Positions 49,176-59,278 of a stretch of DNA of 64,000 bases are shown piece after piece. Origin of the DNA: Sialis fuliginosa (taxonomy: Eukaryota; Arthropoda; Insecta; Megaloptera; Sialidae). The position numbers were made by a program, and so were the translations under genes. The stretch is taken from the NCBI GenBank assembly GCA_961205875.1, contig OY540809.1:33740267-33804266 (forward strand). The letters run 5' to 3'. The stretch's first letter is position 1. Each line of letters opens with the position of its first letter. Under the pieces are notes generated by a model. The model did no database searches, was not told where the DNA came from, and was given only the letters and a program-made list of their open reading frames with translations.

Positions 49176-49725
49176 CACAGCTCCACAAAAAAACAACTTT
49201 TGTTTGCGGGGATCTGACCCAACGTACTACATGTAATCGAGCATGCTGAAACCGAATCCGGAGTCTGAATAACTCCATCACGTTAGGTTTTTTTCCTAAG
49301 CTCAAAAAATAAAAAAGTCATAAAATTCAATAAAAACTCAAACAAAACCTCATAATCATATATCCCATCAACACTACAACCCCATAACTTTAATACCCCA
49401 TTATCCTAAACCTCATAACCTCAAAAACTCCATAACCCTATTGATGGAGTTATGGGGTTAAAGGGTTATGGGATTTTTGAGGCTATGAGGTTTAGGATTA
49501 TGGGGTTTTAAGGTTATGGGGTTGTGGTGTTGATGGTATAGATGATTATGGTGTTTTGTTTGGGTTTTTATTGAATTTTATGATTTTTTTATTTTTTGAG
49601 GTTAGGAAAAAAACCTGACGTGATGGGGTTATTTGGACTCCGGATTCGGTTTCAGCATGCTCGATTACATATAGTACGGTGGGTCAGATCCCCGCAAACA
49701 AAAGTTTTTTTTTTGTGGAGTTGTG
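49176..49725. repeat. 550 bp near-perfect palindrome with AACCCCATAAC motif
   Basis: Arms of about 260 bases starting CACAGCTCCACAAAAAA and ending in the reverse (49709-49725) fold around a loop near 49440-49462. Conserved blocks include TTTGCGGGGATCTGACCC, TCGAGCATGCTGAAACCGAA and CCGGAGTC. The inner halves are built of variants of AACCCCATAAC, giving one strand rich in GGGGTTATGG. No target duplication identified. Confidence 0.9.
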
Positions 49726-50160
49726 TTATGTAAAGTTTAAATTCGTTATGAAAGATTTAAAAATGAACTTTTATAAAAGATTATACTGCCTTGCACTTTT
49801 ATTGCATTTGACATTTCGAATAACATATCGTTTACTTGAAGTGACATTTGCTGTAAGAATCAATTTATTTGTGGTTTTCATGAATTACCTACCCATTTCG
49901 TTTTATTGGCAGACATGATTACATATCAAGTAGCATAAAGCATTTAGGTTTTGCAGTTTCTTCAAATTTGTCATAAAAAAATTAACAATATTAATTAAGT
50001 ACAATTATACTCTTAGGTAGGTTAATAGTATTTTTGCATCTTCCTTGAATCGTTTTTATATCTTCACATTTATGAATCAAACAATTACAAAAGTGTGCAT
50101 TTAGCTTATAACATCTATACAAAATCCTTTCGTCTAATAATCTTGCATAAGTGTTATATC
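49726..50160. other. Non-coding stretch
   Basis: The frame 49679-49918 begins in the palindrome arm and has no domain. Confidence 0.35.
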
Positions 50161-50483
50161 GGGGAGAGTGGGGTAATCACGAACGCGGGGTAATCGCGAA
50201 TTCAGAAGTTTCAGTATGTTAGAAGAGGAAAACTAATGTTCTCTCTGCATTTACCGATAGTTCGGACTACGTCTAGTATCGGACCGTTAACGGTCAGTGT
50301 AGATCACGCTCACAGTATAAAGTAAGCTTAGTTCCATTTTTATATAATATTTCATCTAATTTTTTATTAAAATAAAAGCCTTGTAATAGTTGATATGATA
50401 TGTAATTAATATAAATTAATTCAGTTATGCTCAAGTAAGCCTCGATTGAACATTATTTGAAGTCACCCGTATTGTTTATTATA

Positions 50484-51660
50484 CAGGGTGAGTCATATCA
50501 GGTGGAACAAACTTGAACCGTGGATTGAGAAAAATATTTTAAGCAAAAAAGTTTATATGAACAATAATGAACATGTGTCCGGAAATTCTTCGCGAGGGAG
50601 CTACAGACCTTCGAAGATTTTATTCAAAATTAGTTTTTATTTAATATCTGGAGGACCCATAGTGCTAAAGTTATGAAATTTGATACAGGGTTTAGTATTA
50701 ATAAGTGTTATCGATTTCCAGTATTAAGCAATTATAATTTAGATCAGGGCTGTATGAAGCCAGTGGGCCCATCGATTTTTATCTAGTAATTTTTGTTGTT
50801 TAATTTTTCCTGAGTTCGACATTTGAATAAGATTGTATGGCACAAAATATACAAAAATATACTTTGCTTATTTATCATAGGATAAACCGTCTACGAGAAA
50901 TATAATATAATAAATAATTTTACTTAATACGAATGCTTCTAATTACAAAAAATAAATTTATATTCTTGTTCTATGATAAAAAATAAGACAAAAAAATAAT
51001 ATAAATATACCTCCAAAATTCATCTTTACCAACAAATAGCCATTTTAAGTATCGTTTTTTAGTTTTGTTAGTAAAGTACTTGCAACAGTAATAGAACTGG
51101 CTCTATAGGTCTAAGAGGACACGTATTAGGTGATATATGTACATTAACTTTTTTCCTTACTTTTAATCAAAGAACAGGAATATATATTTATTTTGTGTAA
51201 TTTGAAGCATCCGTATTAAGTAAAATTTTGCATGCTTTCTTTTGCATCGATATTGCTCGTAAACGGTTTATCCTATGGTAAATGAACAAAGTATATTTTT
51301 GTGTATTTTGTGTCATACAGTCTTATTTAAATTTTTAACTCAGGAAAAAATTGAAGAACAAAAAAATACTGAATAAGAATCGACGGGCCTCCTAGGCCCA
51401 TACAACCCTGGCCAAATTACTATTGTTTGATACTGGATATCGATAACACTTATTAATACTATACCCTGTATCAAATTTCATAACTGTAACGCAACGGGTT
51501 CTCTAGAAATTAAATAAAAACTAATTTTTGGTTAAATCTTCGAAGGTCTGTAGCTCCCTCGCGAAGAATTTCCGGACACATGTTAATATAAACTTTTTTG
51601 CTTAAAATATTTTTCTCAATCCACGGTTCAAGTTTATTCCACCTGATATGACTCACCCTG
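50484..51660. mobile_element. Foldback element FB-C, palindrome with CAGGGTG ends
   Basis: Starts CAGGGTGAGTCATATCAGGT and ends with its reverse complement, with TA on both sides (50482-50483, 51661-51662). Arms to about 50990 and from about 51130 are closely complementary, including GTCCGGAAATTCTTCGCGAG and TAGGATAAACCGT. The left arm has a short extra segment (AACAATAATG). The frame 50488-50676 lies in the arm and is not a gene. Confidence 0.9.
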
Positions 51661-51835
51661 TATGATCCTAACCTCAAAACAAATAAATGTTCATTTTTTT
51701 CAAGCTTGTGAGGTAATGACGAACAAATTAAATGGGGCGATTCCGAACATTGTAAAAAAAGACTGATAAAAACTACAACTGGAAAAAGTGCAAGGAATCG
51801 CTGTCATTTTAAAGAAAATAACCAAAAGAAGAATA

Positions 51836-52378
51836 GGCATGATGCCTAATTTTTAAAAACTATTTTATGATGATCTTACGTGTCTTTTATTTCCAAAAAA
51901 ATGTTTATTTCTGTAGAAAATAAAGGTTTAATCACAAAAATTGACCCTTTTAAAACTAATTTTTAATTTGACGCCAAAACGCTCGCAGGTGGCATGGCGC
52001 ATTTTTGACGTCACGCCTATGTAAACACTCCTTATCATCTATAATAAATCCTTGTTCCATCGCTAATGTTTCTCGGTTTTACTTTTGGTAACACAAAACA
52101 GCAATTTGATAATTTAAAACCACAAAATAATATATAAACAGTGCAGATATTAATGAAACAAAGATGACATTTACGTAGCCGTGACGTCATCCAATCTAAC
52201 TGGTGTTTTATCAAACATGGCGGATTGCTATATTTTGCGTTTTTATTTTAACAAAAATCATATTAATCTCACTTTTAAACTTTTAATATAAAAATAAATA
52301 CATTTTTTATAATCTTTTTAACTTATTTCATTATTTAAAATCATAATTTCAATGATACTTTGTTACTGGCATCATGCC
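51836..52378. mobile_element. Nested MITE with GGCATGATGCC ends
   Basis: Left GGCATGATGCC and right GGCATCATGCC are inverted, flanked by TA (51834-51835 and 52379-52380). Inside are two regions with GACGTCA motifs (near 52010 and 52190). 543 bases, non-coding. Confidence 0.65.
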
Positions 52379-52773
52379 TATTGCCAAATAAAAGAGAAGA
52401 TGAAATGGAGACGTTGATAAAGAAAATAACTATTATAATGAATAAATATCAAGATCCTCCTGTTGAAGACTAGGTCATTCAAGTGTAATTTATGGGCACA
52501 TGATAAGTGTACTATGTGGTCAAAGTACATCCAGAGGCTTTTGCTACGAATTTTGTACTAATTAAGTTTAAATATTCCACGATTCGTGATTACTCCATAT
52601 GCTCGTTGGGTAATCACGAACACATAAGGTTTTTTATATTTTATTAAAAGTGATACTGAAAATGTATAGCTAATAGATTATTGAATAGTAATTGTACATG
52701 TATTAGTTTCTTACTGACGTTTTAATTTATTTAATTTCTCCCTTAAGTGTTCGTAACTACCCCACTCTCCCCT

Positions 52774-53107
52774 AAGCTAACAATAAGCGAGACTTTCAAT
52801 ATTTATCTAATATTTCTGTATTCCAACATTAACCTCAAAATGTACTAAAATCTTATCACAATAGAATATTGTGCGAGGAAGAGAGATCAAGTCGTAGCAT
52901 ATGACAAATGATTGTTAGTAGTTAATATTACGTCTACGTAGAAAACAATTTGTTTGTAGCAGTTTAGAGTATTTGCTAGATTTTACTAGATTAAATTATG
53001 AATTATTTTGTAGAGGGCGTTGGAATATGAATGAGACGCAGATTCGTATTGAGATTTTTCCTAGATATGTATTGTTTTTTAATTGAAGTACTTCCGGTTA
53101 TATGAAA
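52774..53107. other. Non-coding stretch
   Basis: No supported feature. Confidence 0.35.
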
Positions 53108-53953
53108 CTAGATGTGCCCGCGCGGTTTCGCCCACGTGGATTACGGAATTATAATTTAGGATTTTTGAAAAAATATAGTTGAATTTAGTACAAACACGAT
53201 TAATAATTATCGTAATAGTAACTAATCAAAACCTAAATTACCTAAAAAAGCAAATCAGAACAAAAAGTATAAATAAATTTTGTTCTGTTTAAAATTTAAA
53301 ACTTAATAATTGAAAACAAAATAAACAACTGCCGGCTGAGCGCAGAATCTTTCTCTCTATCCCGCGACACTTCATCATAGTTCGCGCGAATTGCCGCGAA
53401 TAATATGTTACTGTATGTATATTTCAAGTTGTTTCCTAAACCAAAAGACCAAATTGGATGCTGTAAAGGGCAAATTATATCTACTTACATTAAGTACTTA
53501 TGACGATAAAAATCATTTATTTCGATAAGAATTAATGTTTTGCAGGTCATAAGTCCACGTAAACAAAACCCAAATATTTTAAATTTTCTCTGTAACATAA
53601 AAGCAGTCATTGTGGCTTGAATATAAAAGTTAGACATATGATGTCACGGACTTTATTTTAGATCTTTTTATTCTACTAAATTCTTTAATACATTATTGTG
53701 TTCAATATAGAACGGTTTAGGCAGCATACTGCAAAAGAGCGCACTGGCGGCAAACTTTTTTCCGACTAGATTTACTATTATCGTCACTGCTTAGTTGTTA
53801 TGTTACCTAATGTAACAAAATATAGCCGATAACATGGTCAGTGAACGTACCTATGAATTAAAAAAAAACACGTAAATCGGATAAGTGGTTCTCGAGTGAT
53901 AAGCGCACTAACGGACATACAGACAGAGACACGTTTAGCTTTATATATATAGA
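53108..53953 (+). repeat. Dispersed repeat family C, copy 2
   Basis: Same-orientation partner of 21755-22530, with a better preserved head (GTGCCCGCGCGGTTTCGCCC) and about 70 additional bases in the left third. Ends in the TATATATAGAT tail. Confidence 0.8.
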
Positions 53954-54664
53954 TTATGTAGGTAATTCGCTGTGTGAAATTTTGAATTGGGAGGAGGATG
54001 ATCAAAAATATGGAATTAACTTTTTCAAAAACATTATTTCATTAAAATTGTAAATAATTATTTTAAAATTCCGATTGTCGTTCCGAATGTAATTATTTTA
54101 ATACTCATATCGCCCTCTCACTTTCCCTTATGCCCATCTCACCGGTGAAATGTCGGGAGTGTGTCCATCTTTCCTCGGGACTTTAATCCGGTAGTGATTA
54201 ATGGCCACCGAGACAGCGGTACTCAATCTTTCCGGTGCTGCGTGCCGCTGCGGTGGCCGACAAAAACTGTCGCAAATATATCAACTCTAAGTGCTGTCTA
54301 TTAAATCTTCTATGTTTGCATATATGATCCATGTTGTTGTACCAGCCCGAGGCCATCTTCGCGCCCGCGCTTACATATGTGTGTATAGAGTAGGGACGGT
54401 ATGTTATCACGAGAGTAATCTTATATTATATGGATTTATGTGTGATCTTTTTTAAAATATAATTTACATGTATTACCGTCAATAGAGGCTACTTTATACA
54501 CATATTTTATATTGGTTTGATATTGTTTTTTTTTTTTTTTGTTGATTTATTCATCTAAAGGACTCGTTTTATCTATACATACATTTTAGGTTTATAGACG
54601 TGTGATTATTAAAATGATTGTATATTTTTGCAAAGTTGCAATAAACTGGAAATATTTATTATTT
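53954..54664. other. Non-coding stretch with a G/C-rich patch
   Basis: 54110-54420 is much richer in G/C than its flanks (GGTGCTGCGTGCCGCTGCGG, CATCTTCGCGCCCGCGC). The 70-codon minus-strand frame 54198-54410 has no domain. It may be a single-copy regulatory or exon-edge sequence; unproven. Confidence 0.3.
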
Positions 54665-55332
54665 TAATTATGTTTTAATCAACATTTGGCGTAATGTTTG
54701 CTTAGTTATTAGTTAGTTATTAGCTGTAATAAATAAACAATTAATAATTTTATTTTAACATTTATTTTTTATCCATAACGTGCCGATGCTGCATCCATAG
54801 TAGCTGCTAAACTCTTGCCAGACCACATTATTTCTTCATTGTAGATGATTTTTTTAACAGAACTATTAGTAAATAAAAATGACATATCAATCTAGAATAA
54901 AATATGTGATCATAAATTGTAATAAATAATAAAAAGTCCAATCTTAAATTTGGCAGGTCTTATTATCCGTAAGGTACTACGGTATTTTTTTTTATATAAA
55001 GCAAAAACTTAAAAACAATAGAAATCAACTTTTTACCATAAACTTTAAGGATCGAACTATTACCTAAACAAATAAGAAACATAATACATAAAAAAATTTT
55101 TTTTTAAATTGAGATTATTTGTTGGTTGTTTTTATAAAATTGAGCATTCGTCACCATCTCTCGCAACAGAGGTACCGAAAAGTTAGCGCGGCGAGAGACT
55201 AGTCGGTGTGTAGTTAGCTTTAAGTACCTTCTATGTGTATATAAAAATCCAGACCAATACAACTATTGCAAATGTGTTTTTTTTTTCATTTGGGCCTTAT
55301 TACACTCTGGGCCTTATTTGCCGCAGGTACCT
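54665..55332 (-). mobile_element. Pogo-like element, copy B (truncated)
   Basis: Reverse complement of 14606-15255. It keeps the AGGTACCTGCGGCAAATAAG terminus at 55332 followed by TA, but lacks the other end. The psq-like scrap is present with changes (IMWSGKSLAATMDAASARYG). It is a decayed relative, not a recent duplicate. Confidence 0.8.
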
Positions 55333-56570
55333 TATAATGTAGTACTTTTAATTTTCGAATTTTAAGGAACTAATTATATTCTTGTTTTTTATGCTCTTAC
55401 CTAAGACATCTTTAACTTTTATCGATCAAAGTCTATAAGATGTCAACACTAATTCAATGTAATTATATTTGAAATCCATTTATTACACGAGAATTCTTGA
55501 CATTTCCTTTCGGGACATCCTGTATTTCGGTTCAAAATCCTAATTGAAACATATCTCCAACCTTAGAGTTACCCTCAACCAATTCTTCACAGTCCCGCAC
55601 AACACGGGTACAATAATCAGTTTACGTACACAACGAACGTACCCCAGGTGTACGGAACTGCAATGTCCGGTGCCAACGAACAGAGCCCGCATTGTCGGGA
55701 CGACGCCGGTGAAAAGTCCGGCCCGACTGGGAATAAATCACGTCCCACGGGAACCGCAGATGGCCGTGACAGGTGCGTAGCAGCTCGTGTGTTTGGAAGG
55801 TTTAGTCAGGGGGCGGAGGGGCGAATCAATCACGGGGTACGGTAGATTTTTTTTCAAAGGTCATGTCGTTCCTTTTGAGAATAATTTATTTGTTCTTGTG
55901 TATTGAACATCGGTAAAAGTTTAAATGAAAACTGAGTATTTTAGGATTGATAGTTTGTACTTGGTTGTGATTGAAAGATGAGTATAACCAGATATTATGT
56001 ATGTACCTATATTAGGGTGTTTTTTTTTTTTTTTTCGGTCCCATTGGCCTATGTTTTAGCTTTGGACCAAAAGTTAATTGTCCCAAAATTTCAGACTCAT
56101 AGATCAAACCGAGTCTTTTTCCTATTTGATTAACATGAGAACATTTTTTTTTACTTATGCGTGAATATCTCGTTAAAAAAATTATTTATATTTAATTTCT
56201 TACAGCAGCATATCATAGAGAATTAAATATCTTACAAAAAAGATCCCAAGTGCTCAATTCATAGTAGTCTTTTTAGTGACTAAAGTCATTTGAATCAATT
56301 CAGTAATAAGAATCGTTTTTACTGATTCTAGTCCGAGAGGTGAGTGACAAAATATTGCAACTACTTTATAAAGGCTGATTTTTTTATATTACGTCACATT
56401 TGTGGTGTAGAGATACAGCCTGCCGTCAGTCAGCTATTTTCGTTAGCGTTTGGCGCAGGGGTGACTTTATTTTTGTAAAAATATTGTAACTACTTTATAA
56501 AATCTGAAAATTTATTTGTAAGCAGTATACTAAGTAAGAACCCCTTTTATCATAATCAGCCTTCAAAATC
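55333..56570. other. Non-coding stretch with a CpG-rich patch and a short direct repeat
   Basis: 55590-55850 is CpG-rich with two overlapping plus-strand frames (55544-55780, 55648-55845) of unknown nature; ACAG|GTGCGT at about 55771 would be an acceptable splice donor, but no exon can be proved. AAATATTG(C/T)AACTACTT followed by TATAAA occurs at about 56354 and 56480. Confidence 0.3.
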
Positions 56571-56642
56571 TTGCAACCGGGCGCATCAGCAGCGCATTAA
56601 ACTCGTTAAGTTAAACGCGCTGCTGACGCACTCGGTTGCAAA
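56571..56642. repeat. Short G/C-rich hairpin
   Basis: TTGCAACCGGGCGCATCAGC then AGCGC pairs with GCGCTGCTGACGCACTCGGTTGCAA around a loop of about 20 bases. It sits immediately before the transposase relic, where the element's upstream coding sequence should be, and may be a small insertion there. Confidence 0.8.
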
Positions 56643-56938
56643 ATTGGACAATGTGAAATGCTTGAAAATAGATTAATTTTAAAAACTTTCGATTAACAAT
56701 AAGATTTGGGATGAAATGCCATAAGATATGGTTCATGTCCGTGTCGTGTGTGAAAGTTTTTCTAAACGAATGAAGCTTGTAATTTGTGAAAAAGGAGATA
56801 GATTTGAACTGAACTAATTTTATGCATAACCCCCGTAATGTACATAATGTATGGATGAAATTATTTTTTTCAGAAATAAATCATAGTTTCTTCAAAATTC
56901 ACTCATTTATTTGACATCAGTAAAGCTGGGGAACCCTG
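56643..56938 (+). pseudogene. Tc1/mariner-superfamily transposase C-terminus and right end
   Basis: One frame, with an internal stop and slips, gives NVKCLKID, then KIWDEMP, then VVCESFSKRMKLVICEKGDR followed by FELN and stop. This is the C-terminal pattern W..IP...V...C..F..RL..VI...G of the superfamily. The 3' end ...GCTGGGGAACCCTG then TA matches the left terminus of 47178-48244 in inverted orientation. The upstream two thirds of the element is absent. Confidence 0.8.
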
Positions 56939-57264
56939 TAGAATCATTATCGATACATATAAGGTTAATTACTTTGGTCTATATGAATGACTCAAATGTC
57001 CGAAAAAACATTCCACTTCTCTTGAACTAACACGATATAAAAAGAACCCATTATTGTATATAAATCGATTAAAATATAATCTACTATAGAACATTATTTA
57101 CACCAATAACCTCATCATGCAAGTTATTGGATCACAGGTTAAACTGTGTAAAGTATCGAGCGAACGGAAGTAAAATCACAGCTCAGCAAAAATATCACAT
57201 TCTTTAAAAATTACCTACATAAGTAACTAACGTAATTATTAAATGTTTTAAGTAATCTTAAGTA
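56939..57264. other. Non-coding stretch before the retrotransposon
   Basis: No supported feature. AGTA at 57261-57264 would be the left copy of a target duplication if the LTR start is correct. Confidence 0.35.
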
Positions 57265-57846
57265 TGTAGAAAATGTGCATTTTTGCTTAGTTGTGATATT
57301 TGCACACTATCGGAAATATTTGCAGTGTAATTTGGGGCCAGCGAGGCAAATATATAAAGCAAAGCGTATTTGGTTAAAGGGGGAACAGTTCGAATATTGT
57401 TTTGGGGTGTGCAAGTAGGCACTACAATGTGATTCTCCTGCGTCATAAGGTAAGAGATAGGTTTTAAGTTTTTACTGTGTGTTTAATTTTATTTATGGGT
57501 TTAAAATTCTTTTATTGATTGATTTATTTAATTTCTCTTCATGATAATATTCAAAATATGACTACTAGTTAATATGTATGAAAGTAAATTCGGGGAGTAA
57601 ATTGTCATGTTGCTGTTTTAATTTTTTTTGTTATTTTGATAATAAAAGTGTTTCTAATAATCGAAATTTGGATTAAGTTCTATATGATTTCCTATCCTAT
57701 CCGCCTTATCCAGTTCACTGGCTATATGCTAGGGAACTGAGCGACTTCTAGGCTCGCACGAAAAAAAAAGGACCCGTTAATTGATGGCAAGGGCGGCTAC
57801 CACCCACGCTACCGTAACATCCTTTTAGCCCCCTTGCAGATCTACA
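57265..57846 (+). repeat. Candidate 5' LTR of Ty3/gypsy element
   Basis: Begins TGTAGA and ends TCTACA, a perfect 6 bp inverted pair of the required TG...CA form, and its end lies two bases before the primer-binding site. It contains a TATA box, and a possible polyadenylation signal AATAAAAG near 57643. The left boundary is an inference from the matching termini; the partner LTR lies outside the window, so it cannot be confirmed here. The minus-strand frame 57258-57446 is not a gene. Confidence 0.55.
57348..57357 (+). promoter_or_regulatory. Candidate TATA box of the LTR
   Basis: TATATAAAG in the left fifth of the candidate LTR, the place expected for the U3 promoter that drives the genomic RNA. 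Confidence 0.5.
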
Positions 57847-57848
57847 AA

Positions 57849-57866
57849 TGGTGGCAAGCGGTGGAA
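57849..57866 (+). other. Primer-binding site
   Basis: TGGTGGCAAGCGGTGG starts with the obligatory TGG complement of a tRNA CCA end and lies just after the candidate LTR end. I cannot assign the tRNA with confidence. Confidence 0.6.
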
Positions 57867-58339
57867 ATCATCAATGACGGAAAAGGGAGGAAATCATAAA
57901 GGCTTAAGGGTTTAGAAATTTTTTTTTTATTAAATTTCATATTTTTATAATTTAGACTTGTTATTTCATTATGTGTCGGGTTAAATTAATTTAAATAACT
58001 TTATTATTATTTTTTGTTGGCAGGAATATATTTCATAATAAGACTATATGCTGGGTTGAAATAAATATGTATTAATTAAATTTTTAGTTGGGACTATATT
58101 ACGTAATAATATTATTTGCTGGGTTGAAATAAATATGTTTGTACAATTTTTGATAAATTATTAATATTAATTAATAATTTTTGGGAATATATTTCGTAAT
58201 AATATTATTTATTTGCTGGGATGAATTAAATATGTTGTATGATTTTTGTTAAATTGTTAATATTTAGTAAATTTTCTTATATTATAGTATTGGGTTTGGG
58301 TCTTTCTCATATATATAAGGTGGGACATAATAAATAAGA
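57867..58339 (+). repeat. Leader with three imperfect tandem repeats
   Basis: Units begin near 58025, 58092 and 58186, each with TATATTWCGTAATAATATTA (or CATAATAAGACTA), then TGCTGGGTTGAAATAAATATG. Lengths are about 67, 94 and 85 bases. The leader is strongly A/T-rich compared with gag and pol. Such leaders can carry packaging or internal initiation signals (inference). Confidence 0.75.
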
Positions 58340-59278
58340 ATGACGGAACCAAAACCAGCGGTACCGGCCATTAAGGTCGAGATGCCTAAGGCAAGAATAA
58401 ATTTAGGGGCCATAGTTAATTCGTTCGACACATTTTCGGGAAAAGAAAATGTTCGGGAGTTTTTTGAGCGAGTCGAACAAAGAGCGTCACTCGACGAGTT
58501 GGAAGACAAACAAATTCTGAGCATTGTGCGCTGCAGACTGACGGGAGAAGCGTACAATTATTATAAAAGCGAAGCCGTTCTTAGTTACCCTGGGACGACG
58601 TATCAATACCTAAAAGGAAAGTTTATCGATAAATTCACTCCAAAGAGCATTCCAGGGGCGGCCAAACTTAAACTTTCACAGACCTTCCAACGAAAAAATG
58701 AACCGGTGGGCCAATTCGTAACGAGGCTCAAGTTAATTGGCCAAGAGGCTCTAGAAGAGGAATTACGTGAAGCAACGCAAGCGCAAGCCGAGGGGGTTAT
58801 CAAGGCGTTCGAAGACTTCGTCCTGATGCAGTTCAAGCTGGGATTAAATAAAGAACTGCTGAAAGCCGTAGGGACTCTATACATGCGTGAAGTAGGCCTC
58901 ACTATTGACCGGGCAGCCGAACTGGCAGAACAAGAAGAGTTAAACCAGACCATCATCGATCGACAGTACCATACATTCTTTGCTGATCAAAACATTGAGG
59001 CCCAGAAGGTTAATGGACCAGTCAGGAAGGTGGGGCCGCAATGTTATAACTGCTATAGATTCGGACATGTAGCTTATAATTGCCAAAATACACCGGTATG
59101 TCGAATGTGTAGAAAGCCAGGACATTGGGAGAGGAGGTGCCCTCAACGTCAGCAGGGGCCCAATTGGGAATACAACAGGCAAAATCGAGGCCCTCAAAGA
59201 AGTAGTGGGGGGCCTTTAAACACCAATACGCCTTCGACTGGGCCCCGACCCGAAGAGCGCGTACGCAGAAATGTGTAG
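58340..59278 (+). CDS. gag: Gag polyprotein of Ty3/gypsy retrotransposon
   Basis: 312 residues, ATG start after the leader. It is the structural protein expected to assemble the cytoplasmic particle and bind genomic RNA. Residues about 30-215 form a helical capsid-type region (FSGKENVREFFERVEQRA; later LKGKFIDKF). Two CCHC zinc knuckles follow: C235-x2-C238-x4-H243-x4-C248 and C254-x2-C257-x4-H262-x4-C267. The tail is rich in Arg, Gln, Asn and Pro. G/C content is visibly higher than in the flanking DNA. The frame overlaps pol in the -1 register from 59206 to 59278 and contains a slippery heptamer at codons 293-294, so most translation should end at 59276 and a fraction continue into pol. No premature stops or frameshifts. 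Lineage within Ty3/gypsy is unresolved. Confidence 0.95.
   Translation: MTEPKPAVPAIKVEMPKARINLGAIVNSFDTFSGKENVREFFERVEQRASLDELEDKQILSIVRCRLTGEAYNYYKSEAVLSYPGTTYQYLKGKFIDKFTPKSIPGAAKLKLSQTFQRKNEPVGQFVTRLKLIGQEALEEELREATQAQAEGVIKAFEDFVLMQFKLGLNKELLKAVGTLYMREVGLTIDRAAELAEQEELNQTIIDRQYHTFFADQNIEAQKVNGPVRKVGPQCYNCYRFGHVAYNCQNTPVCRMCRKPGHWERRCPQRQQGPNWEYNRQNRGPQRSSGGPLNTNTPSTGPRPEERVRRNV

Larger units (their letters stand above)
50161..52773. mobile_element. TIR element with iterated GTAATCACGAAC, hosting two insertions
   Basis: Ends GGGGAGAGTGGGGTAATCAC and (right) GTTCGTAACTACCCC then ACTCTCCCC are inverted repeats; TA follows the right end, and a TA lies two bases before the left. GTAATCACGAAC or close variants occur at 50174, 50191, 51711, 51737, 52581, 52610 and 52750. 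Without the two nested elements it is about 890 bases. No clear transposase trace was found. The style resembles the pogo-like elements at 14606 and 41482. Confidence 0.65.

Noticed and set aside
55544-55845. Overlapping G/C-rich frames as a possible exon
   Set aside because: Two frames are equally open, neither shows a domain, and a lone splice-donor-like motif is not enough. Kept only as a patch of interest.
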